A stretch of DNA of 6,388 nt from Chloroflexota bacterium. GTDB lineage: Bacteria > Chloroflexota > Anaerolineae > Promineifilales > Promineifilaceae. Shown here one piece after another: positions 1 through 6,388 of the stretch (within the stretch, counting starts at the first letter, position 1; each line of letters starts with the position of its first letter). The DNA is taken from positions 1-6,388 of the forward strand of contig DOXE01000175.1 in the NCBI GenBank assembly GCA_003519205.1, in the 5' to 3' direction. The notes below the pieces were generated by a model, which saw only the letters and a program-made list of their open reading frames with translations, was not told the DNA's origin and did no database searches. The position numbers and the translations under genes are program-made.

Positions 1-1793
1 AACACTGGCCTGGTAACCCAATCACCTTACCTAAGGGCATTGAGTTTAATCGATTAGAGCCAGATGGCATGTTTCAAGCGGCAAAAGGTCCACTATTGGG
101 CCAAGCAACTGGGGGTGGTGCCAGAGGCAGCAACGGCTGGGTGATCTCTCCGGAACGGAGTATCTCGGGAAGTGCAATATTGTGTAATGACATGCACTTG
201 CCAATCAGTTCACCTTCACTCTGGTATTTTATGGACCTCCAATGCCGATCCGACAAAGACGATTTGCACGTCATTGGAGTGACCCTTCCCAGCGTACCTT
301 ATGTGCTCGTCGGCAAAAATGACCGGATAGCCTGGGGTGCCACAGTCTCCTTCGTGGATAATGAGGATTTATTTCTCGAAAAATTCGCCGCCGAAGACCA
401 GGGTCTTTATGAGTATCTTGGCCAGTGGCGTTCCGCCCAACAGGTTGAAGAACGAATCCAAATCAAGGGTCAAAAAGATCACGTCGAACGCATTACAATC
501 ACCCATCACGGCCCAATTATCAGCCAGATTTTGCCTAGCGATGGACTGGCACTTTCTCTCCAATCTATAGCCTTACAACCGGTCGAGAGCTTTGCCGGCA
601 TCGCCCTGCTGAACGAAGCCGGAAATTGGGATGATTTTGTCACGGCTGTTCGGCATATCGAAAGCCCGGCGCTCAACTTGCTCTATGCTGACGTGAAGGG
701 CAACATCGGGTATTACGTCAGCGGCCAGGTGCCGGTGCGGGCCAAGGGTTATGGCCAGGTTCCACAGCCCGGTTGGACTGGCGAGCACGAGTGGACCGGT
801 AACGTACCCTTTGCCGAGATGCCCCATGCTCTGAATCCGGCCCAGGGGTTCATCGTGAGTGCCAACCATCGAATCGTCGGCGACGACTATCCCCACTATC
901 TAGGCCGATCCTGGCGCAATGGTTTTCGCGCCAGAAGGATCGCAGAGTTTATCACCTCTCGTCCAAAAGTTTCGGTTGAAGATTGTCAGCGGTTGCAGAT
1001 GGATTTGATGTCAGTTCCCGGTCTGGAATTGGTTAGGCGATTGGCAGACCTCAAAACTAACAATCGGGATGCGGCGTTGTGTTTGGCGCTTTTGGGTGAA
1101 TGGGAAGGCTGGTTAGGACCAGATAGCGTCGGCGGTTGTGTATACCAGGTCTTTCTTGAACGCCTTGCTCAGTCTATTTTGAAAACCAAGCTAAGCACGA
1201 TTCTCTTCGACCAGTTTTTAGGTCGAGGAACAAATCCTGTCCTTTACCCAGTGAATGAATTTTTTGGACAATGGCCCGCAATTTTATTGCAGCTTCTGGA
1301 TAATCCTGACAGCCATTGGTTGCCTGCTGGACCAGAGAGAGAGCGATTGTTTATACGATGTCTGGCGGATACTACAGTTGAGCTTCGAAGGCTCTTGGGT
1401 AATGACGTGAACGGGTGTCAATGGGGTCGATTTCACCAAATCAGAATGGACCACACATTTGCCTCACAGCCACCGTTCGATCAAGTTTTTAGTTTGGGTC
1501 CGATGCCTATTGGCGGAGACGCAGATACAGTCAACCAAAATTCTATCATCCAAGATGATCCCGGGGATAACATCGCCCCCTCGTACCGACAGATCATTGA
1601 TCTTGGCAACCGAGAGGCCTCGGTGGCCATGCATGCACCTGGTCAGTCGGGCCAGCTCGCCAGCCCTCACTATGCCGATCTCCTTCAGCCCTGGCTTGAT
1701 GGACGATATTATCAAATGGGAAGTGACAAAATGACAATAAATGAGACGGAAATAAAGAGGCTGATTCTATCGCCGCCTATTGGGACCTATTAA
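1..1793 (+). CDS. Penicillin acylase family protein (N-terminal nucleophile amidohydrolase), 5'-truncated by window edge
   Basis: Hydrolyses an amide bond of an N-acylated substrate; such enzymes are usually periplasmic or secreted and mature by self-cleavage into alpha and beta chains. The frame is open from base 3, 22 codons before the first ATG (69), so that ATG is internal and the alpha chain lies mostly outside the window. Numbering from that ATG, the motif ARGSNGW places the predicted nucleophile at Ser21 (codon 129-131), which becomes beta-chain residue 1 after processing. CNDMHL follows with His at beta 23, as in acyl-homoserine-lactone acylases. Further family motifs are THHGPI (145-150), YADVKGNIGYYV (206-217), GFIVSANHR (260-268, with the likely oxyanion Asn266), GGDADTVNQ (482-490), PSYRQIIDLGN (504-514) and GQSGQLASPHY (525-535). 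The beta chain would have 554 residues, a normal length. The gene ends convergently with the acyl-CoA dehydrogenase. Substrate is not evident: beta-lactam, acyl-homoserine lactone or another N-acyl compound. Confidence 0.93.
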   Translation, partial: HWPGNPITLPKGIEFNRLEPDGMFQAAKGPLLGQATGGGARGSNGWVISPERSISGSAILCNDMHLPISSPSLWYFMDLQCRSDKDDLHVIGVTLPSVPYVLVGKNDRIAWGATVSFVDNEDLFLEKFAAEDQGLYEYLGQWRSAQQVEERIQIKGQKDHVERITITHHGPIISQILPSDGLALSLQSIALQPVESFAGIALLNEAGNWDDFVTAVRHIESPALNLLYADVKGNIGYYVSGQVPVRAKGYGQVPQPGWTGEHEWTGNVPFAEMPHALNPAQGFIVSANHRIVGDDYPHYLGRSWRNGFRARRIAEFITSRPKVSVEDCQRLQMDLMSVPGLELVRRLADLKTNNRDAALCLALLGEWEGWLGPDSVGGCVYQVFLERLAQSILKTKLSTILFDQFLGRGTNPVLYPVNEFFGQWPAILLQLLDNPDSHWLPAGPERERLFIRCLADTTVELRRLLGNDVNGCQWGRFHQIRMDHTFASQPPFDQVFSLGPMPIGGDADTVNQNSIIQDDPGDNIAPSYRQIIDLGNREASVAMHAPGQSGQLASPHYADLLQPWLDGRYYQMGSDKMTINETEIKRLILSPPIGTY

Positions 1794-1850
1794 TTCGGTT
1801 TGTAAAGGGTAATTACTATCCAGATCGCTGGGAAATGAAGACCCTCAAGG

Positions 1851-1895
1851 GCTCTAGGTGGATGAGAGTCCGCCTGATTCTCATCTGGCTAGAGC
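1851..1895 (+). terminator. Imperfect 17-bp hairpin between convergent genes, possible terminator
   Basis: Two 17-nt arms (1851-1867 and 1879-1895) flank an 11-nt loop. Seven outer and seven inner base pairs are perfect Watson-Crick. The three positions between them give one G-G mismatch and two G-U wobbles in + strand RNA, but three mismatches in - strand RNA, so the fold favours the transcript of the acylase gene. It lies 57 nt after the acylase stop and 12 nt before the opposing dehydrogenase stop. No U-tract follows directly on either strand, so intrinsic termination is uncertain; it could instead protect the 3' end. The rest of the 1794-1907 gap shows only a small CCCT/AGGG palindrome next to it. 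Confidence 0.4.
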
Positions 1896-1907
1896 GTTCA
1901 GCGAAGT

Positions 1908-3056
1908 TTAGCTTTCTAAAATACTACGAGCGATGACCAATCTCTGTATTTCACTGGTTCCTTCGCCGATAGTCATCAGACGAGTATCGCGATAGATTCG
2001 CTCGACTGGATATTCGCTACTATAACCGTAACCGCCGTGAATCTGAATCGAGTTGCGGCACACCTTTTCACTGACTTCCGTGGCAAATAATTTAGCCATC
2101 GCCGCCGCTTTTGTGTACGGGCTGCCCTTCTCTTTTAACCAGGCAGCCCAATACACCATCCATCGAGCCGCCTGGATCTCGGTTGCGGCGTCGGCCAGCA
2201 TCCATTGGATGGCTTGGTATTGGGCGATGGGTTTACCAAATGCCTCACGTTCCTGGGCATAATTGATCGCTTCCTCATAGGCGGCCTGGGCTAATCCTAC
2301 GGCCAGCGCGCCGATGCCGATCCGGCCGCTATCAAGGGTGATCAGGGTCTGGTGCAAGCCCCTACCCTCCTGGCCAAGTAGATTTCCGAATGGCACCTGA
2401 ACTTCTTCAAAGGAAACAGCATGGGTTGGAGAACCTTTAAGCCCCATTTTTTTCTCGGCCGGGCCAATGCTGATGCCAGATGTATCAGTCGGGACGATGA
2501 TCTGGCTCATACTATGGCTGCCCCCAGCAGGATCTGTTCGGACCAACAGAACAATCACATCAGAGATTGAAGCATTGGTCAACCACATTTTGTTGCCGTC
2601 GATGATCCACGAATCGCCCTCTTTAACCGCAGCCGTGCGTACGCCATTCTGCAAGTCAGACCCTGCCCCTGGCTCTGTTAAGCCAAGACAGGCCAATTTC
2701 CCCTGTCCGGTCGCCAGAGGCGGCAACCATCTGGCTTTCTGTTCTTCGGTGCCAAACTTGATGATGGACCCCAGTGCCAACCCATTATGAGCGGAGATGG
2801 CTAAAGCCGTCGAACCACAGCCCCAACCCATTTCCTCGACGGCAATGGCCGAGCTAATAGCGTCGACTGCAGCCCCGCCATATTCTTCAGGCACCTCCAG
2901 TCCGAGCAGACCAAGAGGACCCATTTTGCGAACGGCCGGCCAGTTAAATTCTGCCTTTTCATCCGTTTCCCTCGCCCGTGGCTTCAACTCCTTAGCCGCG
3001 AAATCATGAACTAATTCTCGAAATAGCTTTTGTTCTTCATTGAGATCGAAATTCAT
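1908..3056 (-). CDS. Acyl-CoA dehydrogenase (FAD-dependent, short/branched-chain type)
   Basis: Catalyses alpha,beta-dehydrogenation of an acyl-CoA thioester using FAD, passing electrons to electron-transferring flavoprotein; cytoplasmic, in fatty-acid or branched amino-acid breakdown. The 382 residues are a full family length. In order: an N-terminal helical domain (MNFDLNEEQKLF start, LGLEVPEEYGG at 51-61), the FAD/substrate signature LGLTEPGAGSD (124-134), a beta domain with WLTNASISD (158-166), REAFGKPI (270-277) in the C-terminal helical domain, QIHGGYGY (338-345), and YRDTRLMTIGEGTSEIQR (355-372). Glu365 in GEGT is the predicted catalytic base, in the position used by butyryl- and medium-chain enzymes. 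The ATG is preceded by AAGGAAG (3068-3074) at 11 nt, a slightly long spacing. It is the last gene of the - strand cluster, 42 nt after the M20 peptidase. Chain-length specificity cannot be read from sequence alone. Confidence 0.96.
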   Translation of the reverse strand: MNFDLNEEQKLFRELVHDFAAKELKPRARETDEKAEFNWPAVRKMGPLGLLGLEVPEEYGGAAVDAISSAIAVEEMGWGCGSTALAISAHNGLALGSIIKFGTEEQKARWLPPLATGQGKLACLGLTEPGAGSDLQNGVRTAAVKEGDSWIIDGNKMWLTNASISDVIVLLVRTDPAGGSHSMSQIIVPTDTSGISIGPAEKKMGLKGSPTHAVSFEEVQVPFGNLLGQEGRGLHQTLITLDSGRIGIGALAVGLAQAAYEEAINYAQEREAFGKPIAQYQAIQWMLADAATEIQAARWMVYWAAWLKEKGSPYTKAAAMAKLFATEVSEKVCRNSIQIHGGYGYSSEYPVERIYRDTRLMTIGEGTSEIQRLVIARSILES

Positions 3057-3067
3057 CGCCTAAATAA

Positions 3068-3074
3068 CTTCCTT
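3068..3074 (-). promoter_or_regulatory. Probable ribosome binding site of the acyl-CoA dehydrogenase
   Basis: AAGGAAG lies 11 nt before the ATG at 3054-3056, inside the 42-nt gap after the M20 peptidase stop. It supports the family-typical MNFDL start and suggests this gene is initiated on its own rather than purely by coupling. Confidence 0.5.
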
Positions 3075-3098
3075 CTTGATCTCTTGTATGGTCGGTGG

Positions 3099-4286
3099 CT
3101 AATAATCGTCGAAACCGGCCGCAGCCAAAGTTACCAGTAAGAGCTGGCCCATGCCTTTTGGCAAGTCGGTTGGATCCAGATATTCGTCTAATCGATGGGT
3201 ATTTGCCGATCTGGCCAAGCCGATACAAACAGCCGCTAAGCCTTGACTGATAGGCACATTGGCATCGGTACTGCCAGCCATATACACCACCCGGCTGCAT
3301 CCCACGTGTTTGAGCGCTTCCGCAGCCCAGGCAACAGGCTGTTTGTCACGCGATATGAAGCCGGCCGGCCGGTTACCAATTTGACTTAGGGAGACAGTGA
3401 CCTCCGGCGATTTGCCAATGGATTCCAGAATACCTGTCACCGATCTTACTAGGTCCTCCAAAACCATAGAGTCAATCGAACGCAAGTCCAAAAGACAACT
3501 GGCTGAAGCTGCGATGGTATTCACTGTGGTCCCGCCTTCTACCACACCCACGTTAAGGGTCGTCTTTGGCTCAGAAGGTATTGGAAGTTCATCAAGGGAA
3601 GTGATGATCCGGCCGAGTTGGTGAACGGCACTTGGCATGCCGTAATCGCCCCAAGAATGACCGCCTGGGGTACGAACGGCCAGACGGAACCGCCGAACCC
3701 CAATGGCTTGGTGAAATACATGGCCAAAGGAACCACCTTCCACGATCAAGTATGTGGCCATTGGACCAAAGCGATCGACAACCGAACGCATTCCCCGTAA
3801 GTCACCTAACCCTTCTTCACATACGTTGGCCACAAACCATACGTCAGAGCATGTCGTCAGGTTGGATTCGACGAAAGTCCTGGCGATGGTGATTAATCCG
3901 GCCACGCCTAATGCATTATCGGCCAATCCTGGACCATAAATGATCCCATTTCCTGGCCTCTTTCCGTTTTCGAAGCGTATACTCAAATCAGTTTCGGCCG
4001 GAAATACGGTGTCGCTATGGGCGGAGATGACAACCGGCCCGGCGGTGCCGGTCCCAGGCCATTTGCCAAAAACATTGTGGATGGCGTCCTGGCCGACATC
4101 TTGCAGGCCAACCTCAATAAATCGCTTCTCTACGAAAGTCGCTCGTTCTGATTCCGAAAATGTTGGGGCCGGGATCTGCTGAATGGCGATGGCCTCATCG
4201 AGGATCGTCGAAAGATGTTCTTCAAAGGACTCCAGCGATGCTCCCACCCTACTACTTCGAGCGATTTTCTGTACAAGCCCCATCAC
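3099..4286 (-). CDS. M20-family metallopeptidase / amidohydrolase
   Basis: A two-metal (usually zinc) cytoplasmic hydrolase cleaving a peptide or N-acyl-amino-acid bond. All expected ligands are visible in the 395 residues: SAHSDT (His90, Asp92), GLADNALG (bridging Asp123), CEEGLGDLRG (catalytic Glu157, metal Glu158), VEGG (Glu183), and NTHRLDEYLD (His364). The lid/dimerisation domain runs from about 195 to 310 and contains TPGGHSWGDYG (His210) and TTLNVGVVEGGTTVNTIA (242-259), typical of the tripeptidase/acetylornithine-deacetylase-like branch. The first codon is GTG (4284-4286), directly followed by ATG (4281-4283); either may be used. It begins 2 nt after the TAG of the small membrane protein with no clear Shine-Dalgarno sequence, so translation is probably coupled to that gene. 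No signal peptide is seen. The substrate is unknown: di/tripeptide, N-acyl or carbamoyl amino acid are all possible. Confidence 0.93.
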   Translation of the reverse strand: MMGLVQKIARSSRVGASLESFEEHLSTILDEAIAIQQIPAPTFSESERATFVEKRFIEVGLQDVGQDAIHNVFGKWPGTGTAGPVVISAHSDTVFPAETDLSIRFENGKRPGNGIIYGPGLADNALGVAGLITIARTFVESNLTTCSDVWFVANVCEEGLGDLRGMRSVVDRFGPMATYLIVEGGSFGHVFHQAIGVRRFRLAVRTPGGHSWGDYGMPSAVHQLGRIITSLDELPIPSEPKTTLNVGVVEGGTTVNTIAASASCLLDLRSIDSMVLEDLVRSVTGILESIGKSPEVTVSLSQIGNRPAGFISRDKQPVAWAAEALKHVGCSRVVYMAGSTDANVPISQGLAAVCIGLARSANTHRLDEYLDPTDLPKGMGQLLLVTLAAAGFDDY

Positions 4287-4288
4287 GA

Positions 4289-4507
4289 CTAGTCCAATGC
4301 TCGAATCAATAACAATCCAAAAATGGCGATGATTAATCCCAGGTGTAAAAAAAAGTTTGTATCCACGATCCAGGTACCTGAGCCAGGAATAATCTGGAGC
4401 AAAAAATTTAGAACGATGAGCGCCAAGCCGACAAGGGGCAACAGGCCCGGGCGTTTAGCCAGGAAGTCGGCCGCATTGTCTACAAACCTGTTGATGAAAT
4501 CATCCAT
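4289..4507 (-). CDS. Small two-helix membrane protein of unknown function (72 aa)
   Basis: I do not recognise this protein. It reads MDDFINRFVDNAADFLAKRP, then a first hydrophobic segment (about 22-40, LLPLVGLALIVLNFLLQII), a short PGSGTWIVDTN loop (41-51), and a second segment (about 52-70, ending LLLIRALD). The N-terminal 20 residues look amphipathic, and both helices would sit in the cytoplasmic membrane. The start was chosen at 4505-4507 because AGGAG lies 7 nt upstream. A second ATG two codons earlier (4511-4513) has only 1 nt of spacing, and a longer frame back to 4627 would overlap the end of hflX by 71 nt without gain. It lies 49 nt after hflX and 2 nt before the M20 peptidase. A T8 run falls at the start of helix 2 (residues 52-54). 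Confidence 0.75.
   Translation of the reverse strand: MDDFINRFVDNAADFLAKRPGLLPLVGLALIVLNFLLQIIPGSGTWIVDTNFFLHLGLIIAIFGLLLIRALD
4346..4354 (-). other. T8 run with U-UUU-UUA slippery heptamer (4346-4352)
   Basis: On the coding (-) strand the codons AAC TTT TTT TTA contain eight consecutive T and a U UUU UUA heptamer in the phase needed for -1 slippage, the same heptamer known from HIV-1 gag-pol. After a -1 shift the frame reads ACA CCT GGG ATT and stays open for 20 codons to the GTG of the M20 peptidase. A +1 shift meets TAA within about five codons. No strong downstream stem or pseudoknot was found by eye, so function is unproven. Confidence 0.35.
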
Positions 4508-4514
4508 CGCCATG

Positions 4515-4519
4515 CTCCT
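4515..4519 (-). promoter_or_regulatory. Ribosome binding site deciding the start of the small membrane protein
   Basis: AGGAG on the - strand ends 7 nt before the ATG at 4505-4507, an optimal spacing, but only 1 nt before the alternative ATG at 4511-4513. This fixes the 72-residue form as the likely product. Confidence 0.65.
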
Positions 4520-4556
4520 GATTTGGGATTTCGGCCAAAAATTTTCAGTTGAACAG

Positions 4557-5894
4557 TCACTTAATGGTATCAGGTGACAGTCGATAGCAGTCAAAATATG
4601 GCACCAGTCGCTCCGGGAGACGCCCATAGATCATAATGCCATCGGCAAGATGTTCTTCACTACTTACTTGACCTCGTTCGTGAAAGAGCGACATCAGGTC
4701 GCCGCGATCATAGGGTAATTTGACTGTTAGTGGCTCTAATTGCTGTTCGATTGTGGCCTCGATAGCCATGAGTAGAGCCTCGATTCCCTCGCCGGTAATG
4801 GCCGATATCGGAACTGCGATACTGGGTAGATCCAGTTCGGCAGCCGGATTTACGTCGTCTGGCAACCGGTCAATCTTATTGAGAGCCACGATTTCGGGTA
4901 AGTGGTCGACTTCAAGCTCGGCCAAAATATCTTCTACCGACTCAATTTGAGCCGCCACATGGGGGTGGGTAACATCTACCACATGGAGCAACATATCTGC
5001 TTCGGTAATCTCCTCTAAAGTTGCCCGAAATGCCGCCACGATATTCGTCGGCAGTTTTTGAATAAATCCAACTGTATCGGTGAAGAGAACTTCCCGCCCA
5101 CCTGGCATCGTAACCCTTCTCGTTGTGGGATCGAGCGTGGCAAACAGCATATCGGCCGATAATACATCAGCATTGCTTAACTGATTCAATAGCGTCGACT
5201 TACCTGAGTTCGTATATCCGACAATGGCCACGACCTGGATCTCGGTTTGTTTTCTTTTAGCCCTGTAGCGACCTCGATGGGCTCTTACAGCTTCAAGTTC
5301 CGCCTTGACTGTAGAGATTCGCCGGCCGATTTCCTGCCTATCGACTTCTAGCTGGGTCTCACCTGGTCCTCGCAACCCTACTCCGCCACCTTCTCCACCA
5401 GCCCGGCCACCCGCTTGCCTGGCTAAGTGAGTCCACATTCTTGTAAGCCGTGGCAAACGATATTCTAATTGGGCCAACTCAACTTGCAGCTTCCCTTCAC
5501 GCGTGCTGGCATGCAGCGCAAAAATGTCCAATATGAGCGCTGTCCTGTCCAAGACCCTGACCTCCTCCCCAAAGGTCTTTTCAAGTTCACGTTGATGGCG
5601 GGGCAAAAGCTCGTCGTCAAAAATAACCACATCGACGTCAAGTTCAGTCGTCAGCGCTTTAATTTCTTCTAGCTTGCCACTGCCAATGTATGTTGCACTA
5701 TCTGGCCGGTCTAATAATTGTGAAGCCTGACCGACCACCTCCAAACCGGCCGTTTTTGCCAATAGCGACAACTCGGCTAAGCTATCATGTACGGATAACA
5801 ATGGCCGGCTACCCTTGAGTTCCACGCCCACAAGAAATGCCTTCTCTCTCGGCGGGATGATATCGAACAATTGTTTGTTAATTCTAACCTCCAT
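4557..5894 (-). CDS. hflX: GTPase HflX (ribosome-associated)
   Basis: HflX binds the 50S subunit and, in studied bacteria, splits stalled or hibernating 70S ribosomes under heat or other stress; cytoplasmic. The 445 residues show the family order: an N-terminal HflX domain (EKAFLVGVEL at 17-26, TYIGSGKLEE 68-77, DDELLPRHQRELE 93-105), the hallmark glycine-rich linker GGRAGGEGGGVGLRGPGETQ (162-181), a helical stretch, then the GTPase domain. That domain has P-loop GYTNSGKS (226-233), switch I region FATLDPTTRR (251-260), DTVGF (273-277), NKID (339-342) and SAIT (364-367), followed by a C-terminal domain with LFHERGQV. The ATG lies 5 nt after the DUF4139 stop without a well-spaced Shine-Dalgarno sequence, suggesting coupled translation; GGAGG overlaps the start codon itself. 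The P-loop has Ser where many HflX have Ala, which should not matter for nucleotide binding. Confidence 0.97.
   Translation of the reverse strand: MEVRINKQLFDIIPPREKAFLVGVELKGSRPLLSVHDSLAELSLLAKTAGLEVVGQASQLLDRPDSATYIGSGKLEEIKALTTELDVDVVIFDDELLPRHQRELEKTFGEEVRVLDRTALILDIFALHASTREGKLQVELAQLEYRLPRLTRMWTHLARQAGGRAGGEGGGVGLRGPGETQLEVDRQEIGRRISTVKAELEAVRAHRGRYRAKRKQTEIQVVAIVGYTNSGKSTLLNQLSNADVLSADMLFATLDPTTRRVTMPGGREVLFTDTVGFIQKLPTNIVAAFRATLEEITEADMLLHVVDVTHPHVAAQIESVEDILAELEVDHLPEIVALNKIDRLPDDVNPAAELDLPSIAVPISAITGEGIEALLMAIEATIEQQLEPLTVKLPYDRGDLMSLFHERGQVSSEEHLADGIMIYGRLPERLVPYFDCYRLSPDTIK
5888..5892 (-). promoter_or_regulatory. GGAGG overlapping the hflX start codon
   Basis: A perfect anti-Shine-Dalgarno match begins at the G of the assigned ATG, so it cannot serve that ATG. 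In-frame downstream candidates are ATT (5880-5882, 5-nt spacing) and TTG (5868-5870, 17-nt spacing), neither convincing. It may help hold terminating ribosomes for re-initiation at the ATG, or be chance. Confidence 0.25.
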
Positions 5895-5899
5895 ATACC

Positions 5900-6388
5900 T
5901 TATTCAACTAACCCTATTATTTTCATTGATCGCGGATGCTCAAGCAAAAAATCATAACTGACCGACATCTCTTCGCCTGCAGGGACATCAACTTTCCATT
6001 CGTACACGTTTAGCTCTGATTTTTCCGTGGGTTCAGGTGATAAATGCAACGGTTTCACCTTGATATCCTCATGACGAGCCACAGGTATCTGGTCGTGAAT
6101 CTCTACCCTCACGTCGGTTAGCAACAGGTTATGAATCTCAATCTTGTAAGCATACTGCAATTGGCGCCTATCCCTCAAGCGAGCCTTATCTACATCCCTG
6201 CGAGTCAACTCGCGTTCGACGATAATTCTTTCCTCTACGCCCAGCGAAAGCTCAATTTCTTCACCTTTGGCAATGTAATCGAGGCTTGATGACCCGACAT
6301 ATTCATCACCAACAAATAAGTTCACCGGACCGGCCAGCATAGGACCAGCGCTACTGTTCAGAGCCTTTACCCGACGGAAGACAGCTTC
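5900..6388 (-). CDS. DUF4139-domain protein, C-terminal part (5' end outside the window)
   Basis: The frame is open to the window edge: 16 codons precede the first visible ATG (6338-6340) and read EAVFRRVKALNSSAGP, so 162 residues of a longer protein are seen. The pattern matches the C-terminal beta-rich DUF4139 domain: an LNSS segment, GPVNLFVGDEYVGSSSL, LSLGVEERIIVER, then a beta-sandwich part with YKIEIHNLL, VEIHDQIPVARHEDIKV and VYEWKVDVPAGEEMSVSYDF, ending HPRSMKIIGLVE. Members of this family are mostly uncharacterised; some are annotated as mucoidy-inhibitor (MuiA)-like with an N-terminal DUF4140 domain. No catalytic residues are obvious. It is the first visible gene of the - strand cluster and ends 5 nt before hflX. 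The domain assignment is from remembered sequence style, not a search. Confidence 0.75.
   Translation of the reverse strand, partial: EAVFRRVKALNSSAGPMLAGPVNLFVGDEYVGSSSLDYIAKGEEIELSLGVEERIIVERELTRRDVDKARLRDRRQLQYAYKIEIHNLLLTDVRVEIHDQIPVARHEDIKVKPLHLSPEPTEKSELNVYEWKVDVPAGEEMSVSYDFLLEHPRSMKIIGLVE

Noticed and set aside
69..71. ATG at 69 as the true acylase start
   Set aside because: The frame is open to the window edge, and starting here would leave only about 20 residues before the nucleophile Ser, far too little for an alpha chain.
573..896. 107-codon - strand frame within the acylase gene
   Set aside because: Antisense to conserved acylase motifs, with no recognisable domain; typical shadow.
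2467..2790. 107-codon + strand frame within the acyl-CoA dehydrogenase gene
   Set aside because: Antisense to the FAD-binding region of a conserved enzyme; no ribosome binding site or domain seen.
3037..3300. 87-codon frame on the - strand bridging the M20 and acyl-CoA dehydrogenase genes
   Set aside because: It overlaps two well-supported genes in another frame and its composition (many Arg, Gly, Cys, Tyr) looks like a shadow frame.
4508..4627. N-terminal extension of the small membrane protein to 112 residues
   Set aside because: It overlaps the hflX coding end by 71 nt, has no membrane or family features in the added part, and the AGGAG site points to the ATG at 4505-4507.
6338..6340. 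ATG at 6338-6340 as the start of the DUF4139 protein
   Set aside because: The frame continues to the window edge and the upstream residues (VKALNSS) fit the family, so the ATG is internal.
1..6388. CRISPR array, tRNA/rRNA, transposon ends, phage or defence genes
   Set aside because: No regularly spaced repeats, cloverleaf-like segments, terminal inverted repeats or transposase-like proteins were seen on either strand.

Overview
The window is an ordinary-looking, gene-dense bacterial chromosomal segment. It holds six protein genes, two of them cut by the window ends. No RNA gene, insertion sequence, CRISPR array or phage gene was seen. Base composition looks roughly balanced. The protein styles (a Gly-rich HflX, an M20 peptidase of the 'EEGLGDLRG' type, a DUF4139 protein) suggest a free-living, metabolically versatile bacterium, perhaps Chloroflexota. 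That placement is an impression from sequence and is weakly held.

Layout. On the + strand, from the left edge to 1793, lies the catalytic (beta) part of a penicillin-acylase-family Ntn hydrolase, cut at its 5' end. A 114-nt convergent gap (1794-1907) follows and contains a long imperfect hairpin. Everything from 1908 to the right edge is on the - strand. In transcription order (right to left) it holds a DUF4139 protein (5' end outside the window), the ribosome-associated GTPase HflX, a 72-residue two-helix membrane protein of unknown function, an M20 metallopeptidase, and an acyl-CoA dehydrogenase. Gaps between these five genes are 5, 49, 2 and 42 nt, so one polycistronic transcript is likely. 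Its promoter must lie beyond the right edge, unless an internal one was missed.

How the genes fit together. The cluster mixes a stress GTPase with catabolic enzymes (peptide or N-acyl hydrolysis, acyl-CoA oxidation). The facing acylase also cleaves amide bonds. A shared role in breaking down acylated amino compounds is possible, but only location supports it.

The most interesting local feature is a T8 run in the small membrane gene. It contains a U-UUU-UUA slippery heptamer in the right phase, and the -1 frame stays open into the M20 peptidase start. This may be coincidence, but it is testable.
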